Source: Thalassospiraceae bacterium LMO-SO8 (GTDB lineage: Bacteria > Pseudomonadota > Alphaproteobacteria > Rhodospirillales > Casp-alpha2). Taken from it: a stretch of 64,000 bases of DNA. The position numbers and the translations under genes are program-made. Position 1 is the stretch's first letter, and every line of letters begins with the position of its first letter. Shown piece by piece: positions 8,514 through 17,960 of this stretch. The notes under the pieces are model-generated. The model was not told the origin of the DNA, made no database searches, and saw only the letters and a program-made list of their open reading frames with translations. The stretch lies in contig CP134226.1 of the NCBI GenBank assembly GCA_031655335.1, positions 1,550,001-1,614,000 on the forward strand. Direction: 5' to 3'.

Positions 8514-9704
8514 TTAAAAAAGATGCCCGGCGCGGCTCGCCTTGGTGCGCAGATAGCTTTCGTTGTGTTCGTTGGACGGGAACGCATGGGGGACGCGCTC
8601 GGCCACGGTGATGCCGCCGCGTTCCAGGGCCGCGACCTTTTCCGGATTGTTGGTCAGCAGCCGCACCGCGTCGAAGCCCAGCAGGCGCAGCATCTGCGCC
8701 GCCGGCAGATACACCCGCTCGTCCGCATCGAAGCCGAGCTGTTCGTTGGCGTCGATGGTGTCGAATCCGCGGTCCTGCAACTCGTAGGCGCGCAGCTTGT
8801 TGACCAGGCCGATGCCGCGGCCTTCCTGCGCCAGATACAGCAGAATGCCGCCGCCGGCGGCGGCGATCTCGGCAATGGCGCCCTTCAGCTGGTCGCCGCA
8901 ATCGCAGCGCAGGCTGCCCAGCAGGTCCCCGGTGAAGCATTCGGAATGCACCCGGGTCAGCACGGGGGCCCCGGGTTTCGGCGCGCCGATGACGATGGCG
9001 AGATGTTCCAGCGCCCCGTCGGCGGGGCGGAAGGCGTGAACCTTGGCCTCGACGCCCGGTTCCTGGGCGACGGCAAGCGGGATGCGCGCGGCGCCGACCT
9101 CGGTCAGCGTGCGGGCCTCGTCCAGGCGTTGACGGAACACGTCGCCGGCGTCGACGAACATCAGATCATGGCGCTTGGCCCAGTTTTCCAGGTCGCCGTC
9201 GAACTGGATGACCCCGGTCAGGGCGGCCGGCAGCAGGCGGGCGATCTTGGTCAGGGTGACCGCCGCCGACCAGGCGTCGAAGCGCTGCGCCGCGCGGGGG
9301 GCGAGATCGGGCAGGGGGCCGCCCGCGCCGCCGTCGAACAAGGGATCGGCCAGGCGCGTCACCAGGTCCGGGTCCAGGCCGCCGGGGCGGGACAGCACGA
9401 CGACGTTACTTGGCGGTGCCGGCAGGCCGAGCACGGCGGCGCGCCGGGCGGTGACCGCCAGTTCCGCATCGCCGCCGGTCAGGCTTTTCAGTTCGGCGAG
9501 ACGGCGGGCGTCCGCATGTTCCGCGCCCAGCAGGACCAGCCGGCGGCCGTCACCGTCGCCGGTGACCACCGGGCGGCCCCGGCGCAGTTCGCCGGCCGCC
9601 CGGTCGACGGCCTTCTGGGCGCGCGGCTCCCGCGTCGCTGGGGCGGCGCGGCGGTCCAGGTCCAGGGTGCGCGAAGGCGCGGAGGGTGAATTTCGCTCGG
9701 TCAT
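8514..9704 (-). CDS. ribA: GTP cyclohydrolase II with degenerate RibB-like N-terminal domain
   Basis: Predicted 396-aa enzyme for the first step of riboflavin synthesis from GTP. The C-terminal half has the RibA zinc-binding set RVHSECFTGDLLGS then RCDCGDQL (cysteines at about 256, 267 and 269) and the catalytic LYLAQEGRGIGL segment, followed by LLTNNPEKVAALE and a normal C-terminus. The N-terminal half aligns in outline with DHBP synthase (AVDRAAGELRRGRPVVTGDGDG) but lacks the acidic RENEGD active-site segment, so it is probably catalytically dead. Starts at 9764 and 9740 are also in frame; the ATG at 9704 is preferred because the sequence before it has no family character. Confidence 0.92.
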   Translation of the reverse strand: MTERNSPSAPSRTLDLDRRAAPATREPRAQKAVDRAAGELRRGRPVVTGDGDGRRLVLLGAEHADARRLAELKSLTGGDAELAVTARRAAVLGLPAPPSNVVVLSRPGGLDPDLVTRLADPLFDGGAGGPLPDLAPRAAQRFDAWSAAVTLTKIARLLPAALTGVIQFDGDLENWAKRHDLMFVDAGDVFRQRLDEARTLTEVGAARIPLAVAQEPGVEAKVHAFRPADGALEHLAIVIGAPKPGAPVLTRVHSECFTGDLLGSLRCDCGDQLKGAIAEIAAAGGGILLYLAQEGRGIGLVNKLRAYELQDRGFDTIDANEQLGFDADERVYLPAAQMLRLLGFDAVRLLTNNPEKVAALERGGITVAERVPHAFPSNEHNESYLRTKASRAGHLF

Positions 9705-9771
9705 GTCATAAGCGGCCGTCGTTACATGAGATCGTGCCATAATTACGCCGCGGTTGCCGGGCACTCAGGCG

Positions 9772-9783
9772 CACAATATTGTG
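9772..9783. promoter_or_regulatory. perfect 12-bp palindrome CACAATATTGTG in the ribA/regulator divergent intergenic region
   Basis: CACAATATTGTG reads the same on both strands. It sits in the gap between ribA (minus strand) and the response-regulator gene (plus strand), and is AT-rich in a GC-rich background. A 9-bp inverted repeat ATTTTCCGT / ACGGAAAAT (9799–9807 and 9836–9844) follows it, closer to the regulator gene. Position and symmetry fit an operator, but no binding protein can be named. Confidence 0.3.
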
Positions 9784-9886
9784 GACCCAATATGGTGAAT
9801 TTTCCGTTCCTTGTCATTGACCGGATGACGCAGGCACGGAAAATCGCCGGAAATTCCCGAATTTCAAGGGGGGATCGATCACCGTC

Positions 9887-10576
9887 ATGACCAACGGCAA
9901 ACAAATCCTGATCGTCGATGACGACAGCGAGTTCCTGGAAACGCTGTGCGAACAATTGCAGCTTCACGAGGAATTCAAAAGCGTGACCTGCACCAGCGGA
10001 GCCGAGGCGTTGAAAACGGCCAAGGAAGACCGTTTCGACGTCATCATTCTGGACGTCGGGCTGCCCGACATGGACGGCCGCGAGGTCTGCCGCCTGATGC
10101 GGCGCAACGGCGTGACGTCGCCGATCATCATGCTGACCGGCGCCGACACGGACGCCGACACCATCCTGGGCCTTGACGCCGGCGCCAACGATTATGTTAC
10201 CAAGCCGTTCCGGCTGGGGGTTTTGCTGGCCCGGCTGCGCGCCCATATCCGCCAGCACGAACGGTCGGACGACGCCGTGTTCGTGATCGGACAGTATTCG
10301 TTCCAGCCCGCGAACAAAATGCTGGTGGAGACGGCCACGGACAAGAAGGTGCGTCTGACCGACAAGGAAACGGCGATTCTCAAATACCTCTATCGCGCCG
10401 GCGACAAGGTCGTGGGCCGGGATATTCTGCTTGGCGAGGTCTGGGGCTATAACGCCGGGGTCACCACCCACACCCTGGAAACCCACGTCTACCGCCTGCG
10501 TCAGAAGATCGAAAGCGATCCGTCGAACGCCCGCCTTCTGGTCACCGAGCCGGGGGGTTACCGGCTCGTTCCATAA
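9887..10576 (+). CDS. OmpR/PhoB-family response regulator
   Basis: A 229-aa two-component regulator. The receiver domain (residues 5–120) has the acidic pair after ILIVDDDSEF, the phosphoryl-accepting Asp56 in VIILDVGLPDMDG and the conserved lysine in YVTKPFRLG. The winged-helix DNA-binding domain (about 130–229) ends with THTLETHVYRLRQKIE and the PGGYRLVP tail. An AAGGGGGG stretch ahead of the ATG is a good ribosome binding site. There is no kinase gene in the same operon; a histidine kinase lies 600 bases downstream on the other strand and is not an obvious partner. Confidence 0.93.
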   Translation: MTNGKQILIVDDDSEFLETLCEQLQLHEEFKSVTCTSGAEALKTAKEDRFDVIILDVGLPDMDGREVCRLMRRNGVTSPIIMLTGADTDADTILGLDAGANDYVTKPFRLGVLLARLRAHIRQHERSDDAVFVIGQYSFQPANKMLVETATDKKVRLTDKETAILKYLYRAGDKVVGRDILLGEVWGYNAGVTTHTLETHVYRLRQKIESDPSNARLLVTEPGGYRLVP

Positions 10577-10597
10577 CCGCAATAAAACCGAAGCCTA

Positions 10598-11122
10598 TCA
10601 GCCCTGGGCGGCCTCGGTGCGTTCCTCGAAGAACCGGCGCCATTCGTGGGCATCGATGTCGAAATCCGTGTAACACACGATCTTGTCCACGGTTTCACCG
10701 TCCGACGACAGGGGCAGGCGGATGCTGGGCGCGTGCAGGCTGCGCCGATCCAGGCCGCCCTGGGCCCGATAGACGAGGGCAAGGCAGGTCTTTTGCGACA
10801 CGACGCGCTGGAATTCTTCAAGCGCCGTCAGGGTGCGCGGGCTGTCGATCTCGGACAGACGCACGCCCGTGCGGTCGAGGGCATGCACCGCGCCCAGACC
10901 CGTGCCCCAGAACCGATATTTGAAGTCGCGGCCGCCGTCGATGACGTCGGCGACGCGCATGTAGGGAATGATATGGGCCGCCAGGTCGATCAGGCGGAAG
11001 TCGCCCCAGGCCGGTGCGAAGCGGGCCCCGCGCCGGCCATCCCAGTAACGGTGAACCAGACCGCAGCCTGTCTCCTGCACGTCGTTGATCGGCACTTCGC
11101 GGCTTGTAAAATCCTGAGCCAT
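10598..11122 (-). CDS. PAS_5-family (PF07310-like) PAS-fold protein
   Basis: A 174-aa protein whose sequence fits the PAS_5 family common in Rhodospirillales: a W-D-x-x-R-G-x-R-x-A-P segment (YWDGRRGARFAPAWGDFRL) near residue 28, then FKYRFWGTGLG, DRTGVRLSEID and a C-terminal LPLSSDGETVDKIVCY strand. These proteins are stand-alone PAS folds, with no kinase or output domain here, and their ligand is generally unknown. It lies between a response regulator (convergent, 21 bases) and a histidine kinase (same strand, 71 bases downstream of its start), which hints at a sensory role but does not prove it. Confidence 0.8.
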   Translation of the reverse strand: MAQDFTSREVPINDVQETGCGLVHRYWDGRRGARFAPAWGDFRLIDLAAHIIPYMRVADVIDGGRDFKYRFWGTGLGAVHALDRTGVRLSEIDSPRTLTALEEFQRVVSQKTCLALVYRAQGGLDRRSLHAPSIRLPLSSDGETVDKIVCYTDFDIDAHEWRRFFEERTEAAQG

Positions 11123-11193
11123 GTCCCTGCCTTTGCCAGTTAACAGGCCCCACCATCGGCGATCATCCCAGAGATCGGGAAGGCGACCAAGGG

Positions 11194-12234
11194 CTAGTTT
11201 TCCGGCGGCTCCGGGGGCGGTGGGAACCGCACGGTCACGGCCGTTCCTTCACCCAGGACGCTGTCGATGTCGAGATCGCCGTCGTGGGCGTCGATCAGGG
11301 ACTTGACGATGGCCAGGCCCAGGCCCTTGCCGTCACGCGCGAGATGGGGGTTGGCGATGACCTGGGAAAACGGCTCGGCGATCGTCGGCAGCTTTTCCGG
11401 GGGGATGCCGATGCCGTTGTCGCGCACGGTCACGGCCGTGCCGCCGCCGGGCGCCGGTGCCGCGGCAAGCGCGACCGTTCCGCCCCGCCCCGTGTACTTG
11501 ATGGCGTTGGCCACCAGGTTGGACATGATCTGGATGGCGCAGACCTGATCGGCGTAAAGCGGCAAGGCGTCGTCGGCGATGTCGAGGGCGAGCGTGATGC
11601 TTTTTTCTTCCGCCTGCGGCCGGAACGATTTCAGGCAGACGTCGACCAATGGTTTCAGGGCGATTTCGGCGCGGTGGATCGGCCGCTTGCCGGCCTCGAT
11701 CTCGGCGATGTCGAGGATATCGTTGACCAGGGCGAGCATGATGGCGCCGCTTTGATGGATGTCGTCGATGTATTCCGCGTACTTGGGCACGCCCAGCGGG
11801 CCCAGATACTGGGCCCGCAGAATATCGGAAAACCCGAGGATGGCGTTCAGGGGCGTGCGGAACTCGTGGCTCATGGTCGCCAGGAACTCGGTTTTCGCCT
11901 GGCTTGCCTGCTCGGCCCCCTCCAGGGCTTTCCGTAATTCCGCCTCGGCCCGCCGGCGTTCCCGGTTTTCCGCGTCCAGCGACGCGGACAGGACGCGGGT
12001 CAGCCAGAACACCAGCGCCCCGGTCACCAGGACATAGAACCAGCCCTTCACCGTCTGCAGGCGGTTTTCCACTTCCGGGTCGTTGACCAGGGCGTGCAGG
12101 GTGGCGTCGGAAAACAGGATCCACAAGGATCCGAACAGGATGTAGATGATGGTTATGCGGGCAGGGGTCAGCAGCGTCGCCTCCAGAGACAGGGCCACCG
12201 GACCCTTGGCGACGCTGCCCGGCCCGACGGCCAT
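11194..12234 (-). CDS. membrane-bound sensor histidine kinase
   Basis: A 346-aa kinase. Two membrane segments (about 24–42 and 64–82) flank a short periplasmic loop of about 20 residues, too small for a classical sensor domain. A coiled coil (about 85–115) leads to the HisKA dimerisation domain with the phospho-accepting His123 in ATMSHEFRTPLNAILGFSD. The HATPase domain has the N box (MSNLVANAIKYT), G1 box (VRDNGIGIP) and G2 box (DGKGLGLAIVKSLIDAH). The protein ends in a proline-rich tail with no receiver. The partner regulator cannot be read from the context. Confidence 0.92.
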   Translation of the reverse strand: MAVGPGSVAKGPVALSLEATLLTPARITIIYILFGSLWILFSDATLHALVNDPEVENRLQTVKGWFYVLVTGALVFWLTRVLSASLDAENRERRRAEAELRKALEGAEQASQAKTEFLATMSHEFRTPLNAILGFSDILRAQYLGPLGVPKYAEYIDDIHQSGAIMLALVNDILDIAEIEAGKRPIHRAEIALKPLVDVCLKSFRPQAEEKSITLALDIADDALPLYADQVCAIQIMSNLVANAIKYTGRGGTVALAAAPAPGGGTAVTVRDNGIGIPPEKLPTIAEPFSQVIANPHLARDGKGLGLAIVKSLIDAHDGDLDIDSVLGEGTAVTVRFPPPPEPPEN

Positions 12235-12360
12235 TCCCCGCCGCCCCCCCCTTTGGGGGCGGGTCGGTTTTCCATCCGTGAATGATTAAAGGCACGACGG
12301 GACCGCCTGTCCATAGTCTCGTGCCATGATCTCGTGATGGTCGTGCCGCGGCGGCGCCGG

Positions 12361-13170
12361 TCAGGGAATTTCGAATACCGCGCGCAGGGGGGCGTGGTCC
12401 GACGGCTCATCCCAGTCGCGGGCCGCGTCGTGGACGGCGGCGAAGCTGAGCGCCGGCGCCAGGGCCGCGTTGACCCAGATATGGTCGAGGCGGCGGCCCC
12501 GGTCGGCGGCGCGCCAGTCGGCGGCGCGGTAGCTCCACCAGGTGAAGACCTTTTCGTCCGGCGGCACGAACCGGCGCAATGCGTCGGTCCAGCCGCCGTC
12601 GGCCAACATGTCCTTCAGTTTATCGCGCTCCACCGGGGTGTGGGTGATGACCCGCTTCAGCCGTTCGTGGGACCACACGTCCGTTTCCAGGGGGGCGACG
12701 TTGAGGTCGCCGGTCAGCACCACGGGCAGGCCGTCCGCCGCCCGGTCCGCGAGAAAGGGGGCGAGGGCGTCGAGGAACGCCAGCTTGTGGGCGAATTTGG
12801 GGTTGGCTTCCGGGTCCGGGTCGTCGCCGCCGGCGGGCACGTAGAGGCTATGGACCTCGACCGGCCCGATGCCGGTCTCGACCTTGGCGTGGATATGGCG
12901 GCAGTCGTCGCGGCCCAGCCAGGATTCGATGCCGACGTCGCTCAAGGGCCGGCGCGACAGGATGGCGACGCCGTTATAGCCCTTCATGCCGGCGATGGCC
13001 TGATGGGGAAAGCCCATGTCGGCGATCGCTTCGACCGGAAACAGGTCGTTGACCACCTTGGTTTCCTGCAGGCACAGCACGTCGATCGCCGTGTCGGCGG
13101 CCAGGCGCGCGATCTGGTCCAGGCGCTTGCGCACGGAATTCACGTTCCAGGTGGCGACGGTGAGGGGCAT
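12361..13170 (-). CDS. xthA: exodeoxyribonuclease III
   Basis: A 269-aa enzyme of the exonuclease III/AP-endonuclease family that cuts at abasic sites and removes 3' blocks. Signatures are ATWNVNSVRKRL at the start, CLQETKVVNDLFP with the metal-binding glutamate, HSLYVPAGGD, VLTGDLNVAP, and the C-terminal RRLDHIWVN and PSDHAPLRAVFE with the catalytic histidine. Length is normal. It appears monocistronic: the kinase start lies 126 bases beyond its stop, and a 376-base gap lies upstream. Confidence 0.95.
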   Translation of the reverse strand: MPLTVATWNVNSVRKRLDQIARLAADTAIDVLCLQETKVVNDLFPVEAIADMGFPHQAIAGMKGYNGVAILSRRPLSDVGIESWLGRDDCRHIHAKVETGIGPVEVHSLYVPAGGDDPDPEANPKFAHKLAFLDALAPFLADRAADGLPVVLTGDLNVAPLETDVWSHERLKRVITHTPVERDKLKDMLADGGWTDALRRFVPPDEKVFTWWSYRAADWRAADRGRRLDHIWVNAALAPALSFAAVHDAARDWDEPSDHAPLRAVFEIP

Positions 13171-13546
13171 GGACCCTGTTAACGGGGAAGGCGCTGGGGC
13201 TCAAGCGGCGTTAACGTCCTGCGCAAAAAAGAGGCGCCCGGCGGGGGATCGCAAATCCCGAGGGACCCGAAGGGGACCGACGACGATTTGCGTCGACAAG
13301 GCCCCTCCCTTTCATTGGCCCGGATAAAAAAACCGGATAAAAAAAGAAGCGCCCGGCGGGGGAGGGGCCGGGCGCTTCAACTCCATCTTAGGGAGCAGCC
13401 GGGCTGGCGAGGGGGGCGCGCCGCCCGGCGGCGCGGCATCATTGGCCGCGCTATGTAATTCCATATGGGATCGATTCGCGGGCCGTACCAGGATCAATTT
13501 TTGCCATCAGACATGCATTTTACGCATATCTGGCGCGGACCCCTTG
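13171..13546. other. 376-base intergenic region between xthA and lolA
   Basis: No supportable gene. It contains the lolA-side terminator (13346–13378) and a degenerate copy of its left arm: AAAAAAGAGGCGCCCGGCGG at 13225–13244 resembles AAAAAAGAAGCGCCCGGCGG at 13340–13359. The small open frame at 13312–13497 runs across the terminator and has no family character. The xthA promoter must lie near the left end, but no clear boxes were recognised. Confidence 0.6.
13338..13378 (-). terminator. rho-independent terminator of the aminotransferase–ftsK–lolA unit
   Basis: A perfect 12-bp inverted repeat, GAAGCGCCCGGC at 13346–13357 and GCCGGGCGCTTC at 13367–13378, with a 9-base loop. On the minus strand the hairpin is followed by a run of T (read as A at 13338–13345 on the plus strand). 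It lies about 170 bases beyond the lolA stop. Confidence 0.85.
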
Positions 13547-14209
13547 CTAATCGCCGCTGCGGGTCTGCTCGAACGTGGGCACCGTGAACAGCTTGGGGTC
13601 GATCTGGCCGCCGTAGAAGGGGTCGGTCAACACGATGTCGGTGATCGTGCCCTGGGCATCGACCACGGACCATTTGCGTAAGGAAAGCGGATTGGTGCGG
13701 AAGATCAGGGTCAGGCGCCCGGCGAAGGGGTCGGCGCGTTCGCCCACGGTCAGGAACACGGCGCCGTCTTCCTCGACCGCCTCGTAAAAGGCGACGCGCT
13801 TGGGATCGAAGCGGATGTGTTTGTTCAACAGGAAAGCCGCCGGCGTGTCCTCGACCGGGATATGGGTGACGTTCTTCAGCTCCTTGTCGATGTAGCTGAG
13901 GAAATCGCCGGTGGCGACGATGAGGATCGGGTTGGGCGCCTTGTACTCGATGCGCATCTTGCCAGGCCGCGAGAGAAAGATCTGACCCTCGGCGAATTCA
14001 TTGGTCGAGGCCTGCTGAAAGAACGTGGATTGCAGGGTGGTGATGCCGTTGAGGTAGGTCTCGACCCGGCGCACCAGGGCGTCCTGCTTGGCCGACAGGG
14101 TGATCTCGCGCGCGTCGCCCTCGGCCTTGGCCGTGGCGGGACCGGCGGAAAAACACAGAACCAGGGCAAACGCGGCGGCCAGCGCGGCGCGGGTGAAATG
14201 GATGACCAT
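13547..14209 (-). CDS. lolA: LolA-family outer-membrane lipoprotein carrier protein
   Basis: A 220-aa periplasmic carrier. The ATG at 14209 gives a typical signal peptide, MVIHFTRAALAAAFALVLCF with cleavage likely after the Ala-rich GPATAKA. The mature protein shows LolA features: VRRVETYLNGITTLQSTFFQ, GQIFLSRPGKMRIEYKAPNPILIVATGDF, split by motif, and a C-terminal half with KWSVVDAQGT and DIVLTDPFYGG. An alternative start at 14251 adds residues in front of the signal peptide and was not used. It follows ftsK by 51 bases; ftsK–lolA is a frequent alphaproteobacterial pairing. Confidence 0.9.
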   Translation of the reverse strand: MVIHFTRAALAAAFALVLCFSAGPATAKAEGDAREITLSAKQDALVRRVETYLNGITTLQSTFFQQASTNEFAEGQIFLSRPGKMRIEYKAPNPILIVATGDFLSYIDKELKNVTHIPVEDTPAAFLLNKHIRFDPKRVAFYEAVEEDGAVFLTVGERADPFAGRLTLIFRTNPLSLRKWSVVDAQGTITDIVLTDPFYGGQIDPKLFTVPTFEQTRSGD

Positions 14210-14260
14210 GGGGGTTATGTAGGCGTGCCGGCGGGCCGGGTAAAGCGCCATGACGACGAT

Positions 14261-16690
14261 TTAATGATTGCCGACCAGAACCTCGCGGCGGCCGACGCGG
14301 TCGGCGGGGCTGACGACGCCCTGTTCTTCCATGCGTTCGATCAGGCGCGCGGCGCGGTTGTAGCCGATCTGTAGGTGGCGCTGCACGAAGCTGGTCGACG
14401 CCTTGCCTTCGCGGGCGACCAGCGCGACCGCCTGATCGTACAGCGCGTCGCCGGAATCGTTGCCGCCGCTGTCGCCGAAGGTGCCGGTCTCGTCGTCGCG
14501 GGTCACGTCCTCGATGTATTCGGGGGTGCCCTGGGATTTCAGGTGGCTGACGACCTGCTCGACTTCCTCGTCGGACACGAAGGGTCCGTGCACGCGGGTG
14601 ATGCGCCCGCCGCCGGCCATGTACAGCATGTCGCCGCGGCCCAGAAGCTGTTCCGCCCCCTGTTCGCCCAGGATGGTGCGGCTGTCGATCTTCGACGTGA
14701 CCTGGAAGGAAATGCGGGTCGGGAAGTTGGCCTTGATGGTGCCGGTGATGACGTCGACGGACGGCCGCTGGGTCGCCATCATGATATGGATGCCGGCGGC
14801 CCGCGCCATCTGCGCCAGACGCTGGATCGAGGCCTCGACGTCCTTGCCGGCGACCAGCATGAGGTCGGCCATTTCGTCGACCACGACGACGATGAAGGGC
14901 AGGGGATCGGTGCCCAGCGCCTGATCCTCGAACACGGGCCGGCCCTCGGCGTCGAACCCGGTCTGCACCCGGCGCGACAGCACCTCGCCCTTTTTCTTGG
15001 CCTCGGCGATGCGGGCGTTGTAGCCCTCGATGTTGCGCACGCCCAACTGCGACATGGCGCGGTAGCGTTCTTCCATCTCGCGCACGGTCCACTTCAGGGC
15101 CACGACCGCTTTTTTCGGGTCCGTAACGACCGGCGTCAACAGGTGCGGAATGCCTTCGTAGACCGACAGTTCCAGCATCTTGGGGTCGATCATGATGAAG
15201 CGGCATTGTTCGGGCGACAGGCGATAGAGCAGCGACAGCACCATGGCGTTCATGCCGACGGACTTGCCCGATCCGGTGGTGCCCGCGATCAGAAGGTGCG
15301 GCATGGTCGCCAGGTCGGCGATGATCGGCCCGCCGCCGATGTCCTTGCCGAGCGTCAGCGGCAGTTTGGCCTTGGTGCGCTCGAAGGTCTGGGAGGCCAG
15401 CAGTTCGCGCAGGTAGACCGATTCCCGGTCGGCGTTGGGCAGCTCGATCCCGATCACGCTGCGCCCCGGGACCACGGCGATGCGCACGCTGATCGCCGAC
15501 ATGGAGCGCGCGATGTCGTCGGACAGGCCGACCACGCGCGACGTCTTGGTGCCCGGCGCCGGTTCCAGTTCGTACAGGGTGACCACGGGGCCCGGGCGGA
15601 CCTTGACGATCTCGCCCTTGACGCCGAAATCCTCAAGCACCGAGGCCAGATACTGCGCGTTCTGGGCCAGCTTGTCGGGGTCGTGGGCCGGGCCCTGGAT
15701 GACGTCGGGGCCGCCCAGCAGGTCGAGGGTCGGCGCCCGGTAGGTGCCGTCGCCGCCCAGGTCGAGCGAGCGCTGGCGGTTGGCGGTCTTGGATTCCTTG
15801 GGTTTGGCGGCAGGCGGTTCGATCAGCGCCTTTTTCGATTTCGCGGCCTTGCGGTCGCGGGCGCGGGCGATCAGGCCCTTCTTGCCGTCCTTGGCCGTGC
15901 TATCGACCGCGGCGCGTTCGCGCCGGACGGGCATTTCGGCCGGCGCGACGGTCTCGGCGTCGTCCAGGACGTCGGCGGCGATCGGACCGTCGAGGTCGAG
16001 GGGGTCGGCGCTGCGCACGCGGCGGGCGGTGTCGAGGGTCCAGGCCGCGCCGGCGCGCAGTCCGGTGAAGGTGCCGGTAACGGCGCCGGCCAGAGCGCCG
16101 AGGCCGGTCAGCCAGTCGCGCCGGGAAAACCCGAGGGCGCAGATGAAGGCGAGGGTGCCGATGACGGCGGCGGCGCTGCCCAGCCATTCGCTGTGGAGGG
16201 TCACGGGCACCTGGGCGAGCAGCCGGGCCAGGCCGTCGAAGGCGAGGCCGCCGACGATCCCGCCGAGCCCCGTGGCGAGCGGCCAGGTATCCGGCCGGTC
16301 GAGCGGCGCCATGGCCAGGGTCAGGGTGACCAGGGCGATGAGAAGAAACAGCAGGCGCAGCGCCAGGCCCGAAAGCGCGCGCTGACGCAGCAGGGTCCAG
16401 CCCCAGGCCAGGGCGACCAGCGGCAACAGCACGGCGACCACGCCGAAGATCTGCAAGCCCAGGTCGGCGGTGACGGCGCCGGGGCGGCCCAACATGTTCT
16501 GGACCGGGGCCGCCGTGGCCGTGTTCAGCGACGGATCGCCCGCGTGAAAGGTGAACAGCGCAACCCCCGCGGCCGCGCCGGCGGCGATCAGGGCCATGCC
16601 GGCGGCCTCGGCCAAGCGGCGGCGCACGAACGCCCCGGTCCCTTGCGGGAACAGGTTGACCAGGCCGGAGGTTTGCTGTGACGCTGCCAT
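14261..16690 (-). CDS. ftsK: DNA translocase FtsK
   Basis: An 809-aa septal DNA pump for chromosome segregation. The N-terminal region (about 1–200) has four or five hydrophobic segments. A charged, Lys/Ala-rich linker of moderate length follows (about 215–315). The motor domain carries Walker [15 protein letters not shown] near residue 470, Walker [12 protein letters not shown] and a conserved [12 protein letters not shown]. The final 65 residues form the gamma winged helix that reads KOPS sites ([29 protein letters not shown]). It lies 24 bases downstream of the aminotransferase gene and upstream of lolA. Confidence 0.97.
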   Translation of the reverse strand: MAASQQTSGLVNLFPQGTGAFVRRRLAEAAGMALIAAGAAAGVALFTFHAGDPSLNTATAAPVQNMLGRPGAVTADLGLQIFGVVAVLLPLVALAWGWTLLRQRALSGLALRLLFLLIALVTLTLAMAPLDRPDTWPLATGLGGIVGGLAFDGLARLLAQVPVTLHSEWLGSAAAVIGTLAFICALGFSRRDWLTGLGALAGAVTGTFTGLRAGAAWTLDTARRVRSADPLDLDGPIAADVLDDAETVAPAEMPVRRERAAVDSTAKDGKKGLIARARDRKAAKSKKALIEPPAAKPKESKTANRQRSLDLGGDGTYRAPTLDLLGGPDVIQGPAHDPDKLAQNAQYLASVLEDFGVKGEIVKVRPGPVVTLYELEPAPGTKTSRVVGLSDDIARSMSAISVRIAVVPGRSVIGIELPNADRESVYLRELLASQTFERTKAKLPLTLGKDIGGGPIIADLATMPHLLIAGTTGSGKSVGMNAMVLSLLYRLSPEQCRFIMIDPKMLELSVYEGIPHLLTPVVTDPKKAVVALKWTVREMEERYRAMSQLGVRNIEGYNARIAEAKKKGEVLSRRVQTGFDAEGRPVFEDQALGTDPLPFIVVVVDEMADLMLVAGKDVEASIQRLAQMARAAGIHIMMATQRPSVDVITGTIKANFPTRISFQVTSKIDSRTILGEQGAEQLLGRGDMLYMAGGGRITRVHGPFVSDEEVEQVVSHLKSQGTPEYIEDVTRDDETGTFGDSGGNDSGDALYDQAVALVAREGKASTSFVQRHLQIGYNRAARLIERMEEQGVVSPADRVGRREVLVGNH

Positions 16691-16714
16691 ACGCGCCTTC
16701 TAGGTTATTAAGGT

Positions 16715-17905
16715 TTACAAGACCTTAACAAGACGTCTTAAGGCAGTCTCTATGGTTTTCGCGTCATGCACCAGGGCGACCCGGATATGGGCGTCGCCGG
16801 GGGTCCCGCCGCCGGGCAGCGGCGTGCTCATATAGGCTCCGGGCAGGACCCTTATTGCCGCGTCTTTCCAAAGAGTTAGCGCCGCTTCTTCACCGTTTCC
16901 CACATCCAGCCAGAGGAAAAATCCCCCGGCCGGACGGCGGAATCCGAAGCGTCCGCCGAGGATCTCTTCGGCCGTGTTGATCAGGCCCTGATAGGCGCTG
17001 CGGTAACGAAAAGCGTCCGAATCGTCGGCCCACAACCGGGCCGAGGCATAGAGCGCGGGATGCGGCATCTGCGCGCCCAGATAATTGCGCAGCATGCGGT
17101 AACGCTTGATCAGCTCCGGGTCGCCGGCGACGAAGCCCGACCGCATGCCGGGGGCGCTTGAGCGTTTGGACAGGGAATGGAACACCAGCACGTTGGTGAA
17201 TTTGCCGTCGAGCCCGGCCGAGGCCTCCAGCGCCCCCGCCGGCGGGAAGGCGTCATAGATTTCCGCGTAGCATTCGTCGACGACCAGCACGAAGTTATGA
17301 CGCCGGGCCAGGATGATGGCGTCCATCAGCAGGCTCATGGAGGCGACGCCGCCCTGGGGATTGCCCGGCGAGCACAGATAGAACAGCGCCGTGCGCGCCC
17401 AATCGGCCTCGGTCATCCGGGTCAGGTCGGGCATGAAGCCGGTTTCCGCCGTCGCGGGCAGGTGGCGGGGCTCGGCGCCGGAAAACACGGCGGCCGCCAT
17501 GTAGGTATGGAAACAGGGGTTGGGCATGACCACCAGCGGCGTCTGGCCGGCCTTTTGCGGCGGCACCACCAGATTGGCGACCAGGGCCAGGCCCTCGCGG
17601 GTGCCGACCACGGGCAGGACATGGCGTTCGGGGTCGAGCACGTCGGGGCCCAGACCGTAGCGGCGTTCCAGGAACCCGGCGACGGCCTTGCGGAAATCCG
17701 GGTTGCCGTCGGTCTGCGGATAGCGGCCCCAAAGGCCGGCCCTGTCGGCCATGGTCTCGGCGATGGCGGCCGGCGGCTCGAAGGTCGGATCGCCCACGGC
17801 GAGAGAGATCGGATCCAGCCCCGCCGCCGGGGCGTGGGGGTCCAGGAGATTGCGCAGACGGTCGAAGGGATAGACCGGCAGGGTGTCGTATCGCGGGTTC
17901 AGCAT
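16715..17905 (-). CDS. class I/II PLP aminotransferase (DapC-like)
   Basis: A 396-aa fold-type I aminotransferase. It has the N-terminal ISLAVGDPTFEPPAA, GRYPQTDGNPDFRKAVAGFL, FYLCSPGNPQGGV, the VVDECYAEIYD aspartate motif, the PLP lysine in HSLSKRSSAPGMRSGFVAGD, and the C-terminal arginine in DAHIRVALVHD. The family best matching this layout is succinyldiaminopimelate aminotransferase (lysine/DAP synthesis), but substrate cannot be fixed from motifs. It sits directly downstream of the amtB terminator and 24 bases upstream of ftsK, so it probably starts the ftsK–lolA transcript. Confidence 0.88.
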   Translation of the reverse strand: MLNPRYDTLPVYPFDRLRNLLDPHAPAAGLDPISLAVGDPTFEPPAAIAETMADRAGLWGRYPQTDGNPDFRKAVAGFLERRYGLGPDVLDPERHVLPVVGTREGLALVANLVVPPQKAGQTPLVVMPNPCFHTYMAAAVFSGAEPRHLPATAETGFMPDLTRMTEADWARTALFYLCSPGNPQGGVASMSLLMDAIILARRHNFVLVVDECYAEIYDAFPPAGALEASAGLDGKFTNVLVFHSLSKRSSAPGMRSGFVAGDPELIKRYRMLRNYLGAQMPHPALYASARLWADDSDAFRYRSAYQGLINTAEEILGGRFGFRRPAGGFFLWLDVGNGEEAALTLWKDAAIRVLPGAYMSTPLPGGGTPGDAHIRVALVHDAKTIETALRRLVKVL

Positions 17906-17960
17906 GGCCGGAGTCTATATCCCGCCCCCCTGCGAACAAAGGCCGGTGATGCGGGAGCGG

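Noticed and set aside
6557-8611. 684-codon plus-strand frame
   Set aside because: Antisense to the L,D-transpeptidase-like and repeat-protein genes; low-complexity Gly/Arg-rich translation without motifs.
9887-12234. Response regulator and histidine kinase as a cognate pair
   Set aside because: They are on opposite strands with a PAS_5 gene between them, so no operon supports pairing; they may be unrelated orphans.
13312-13497. 61-codon minus-strand frame in the xthA–lolA gap
   Set aside because: It crosses a strong rho-independent terminator and has no ribosome binding site or family character.
14375-16681. 768-codon plus-strand frame antisense to ftsK
   Set aside because: Shadow of the ftsK codon pattern, with no recognisable domain.
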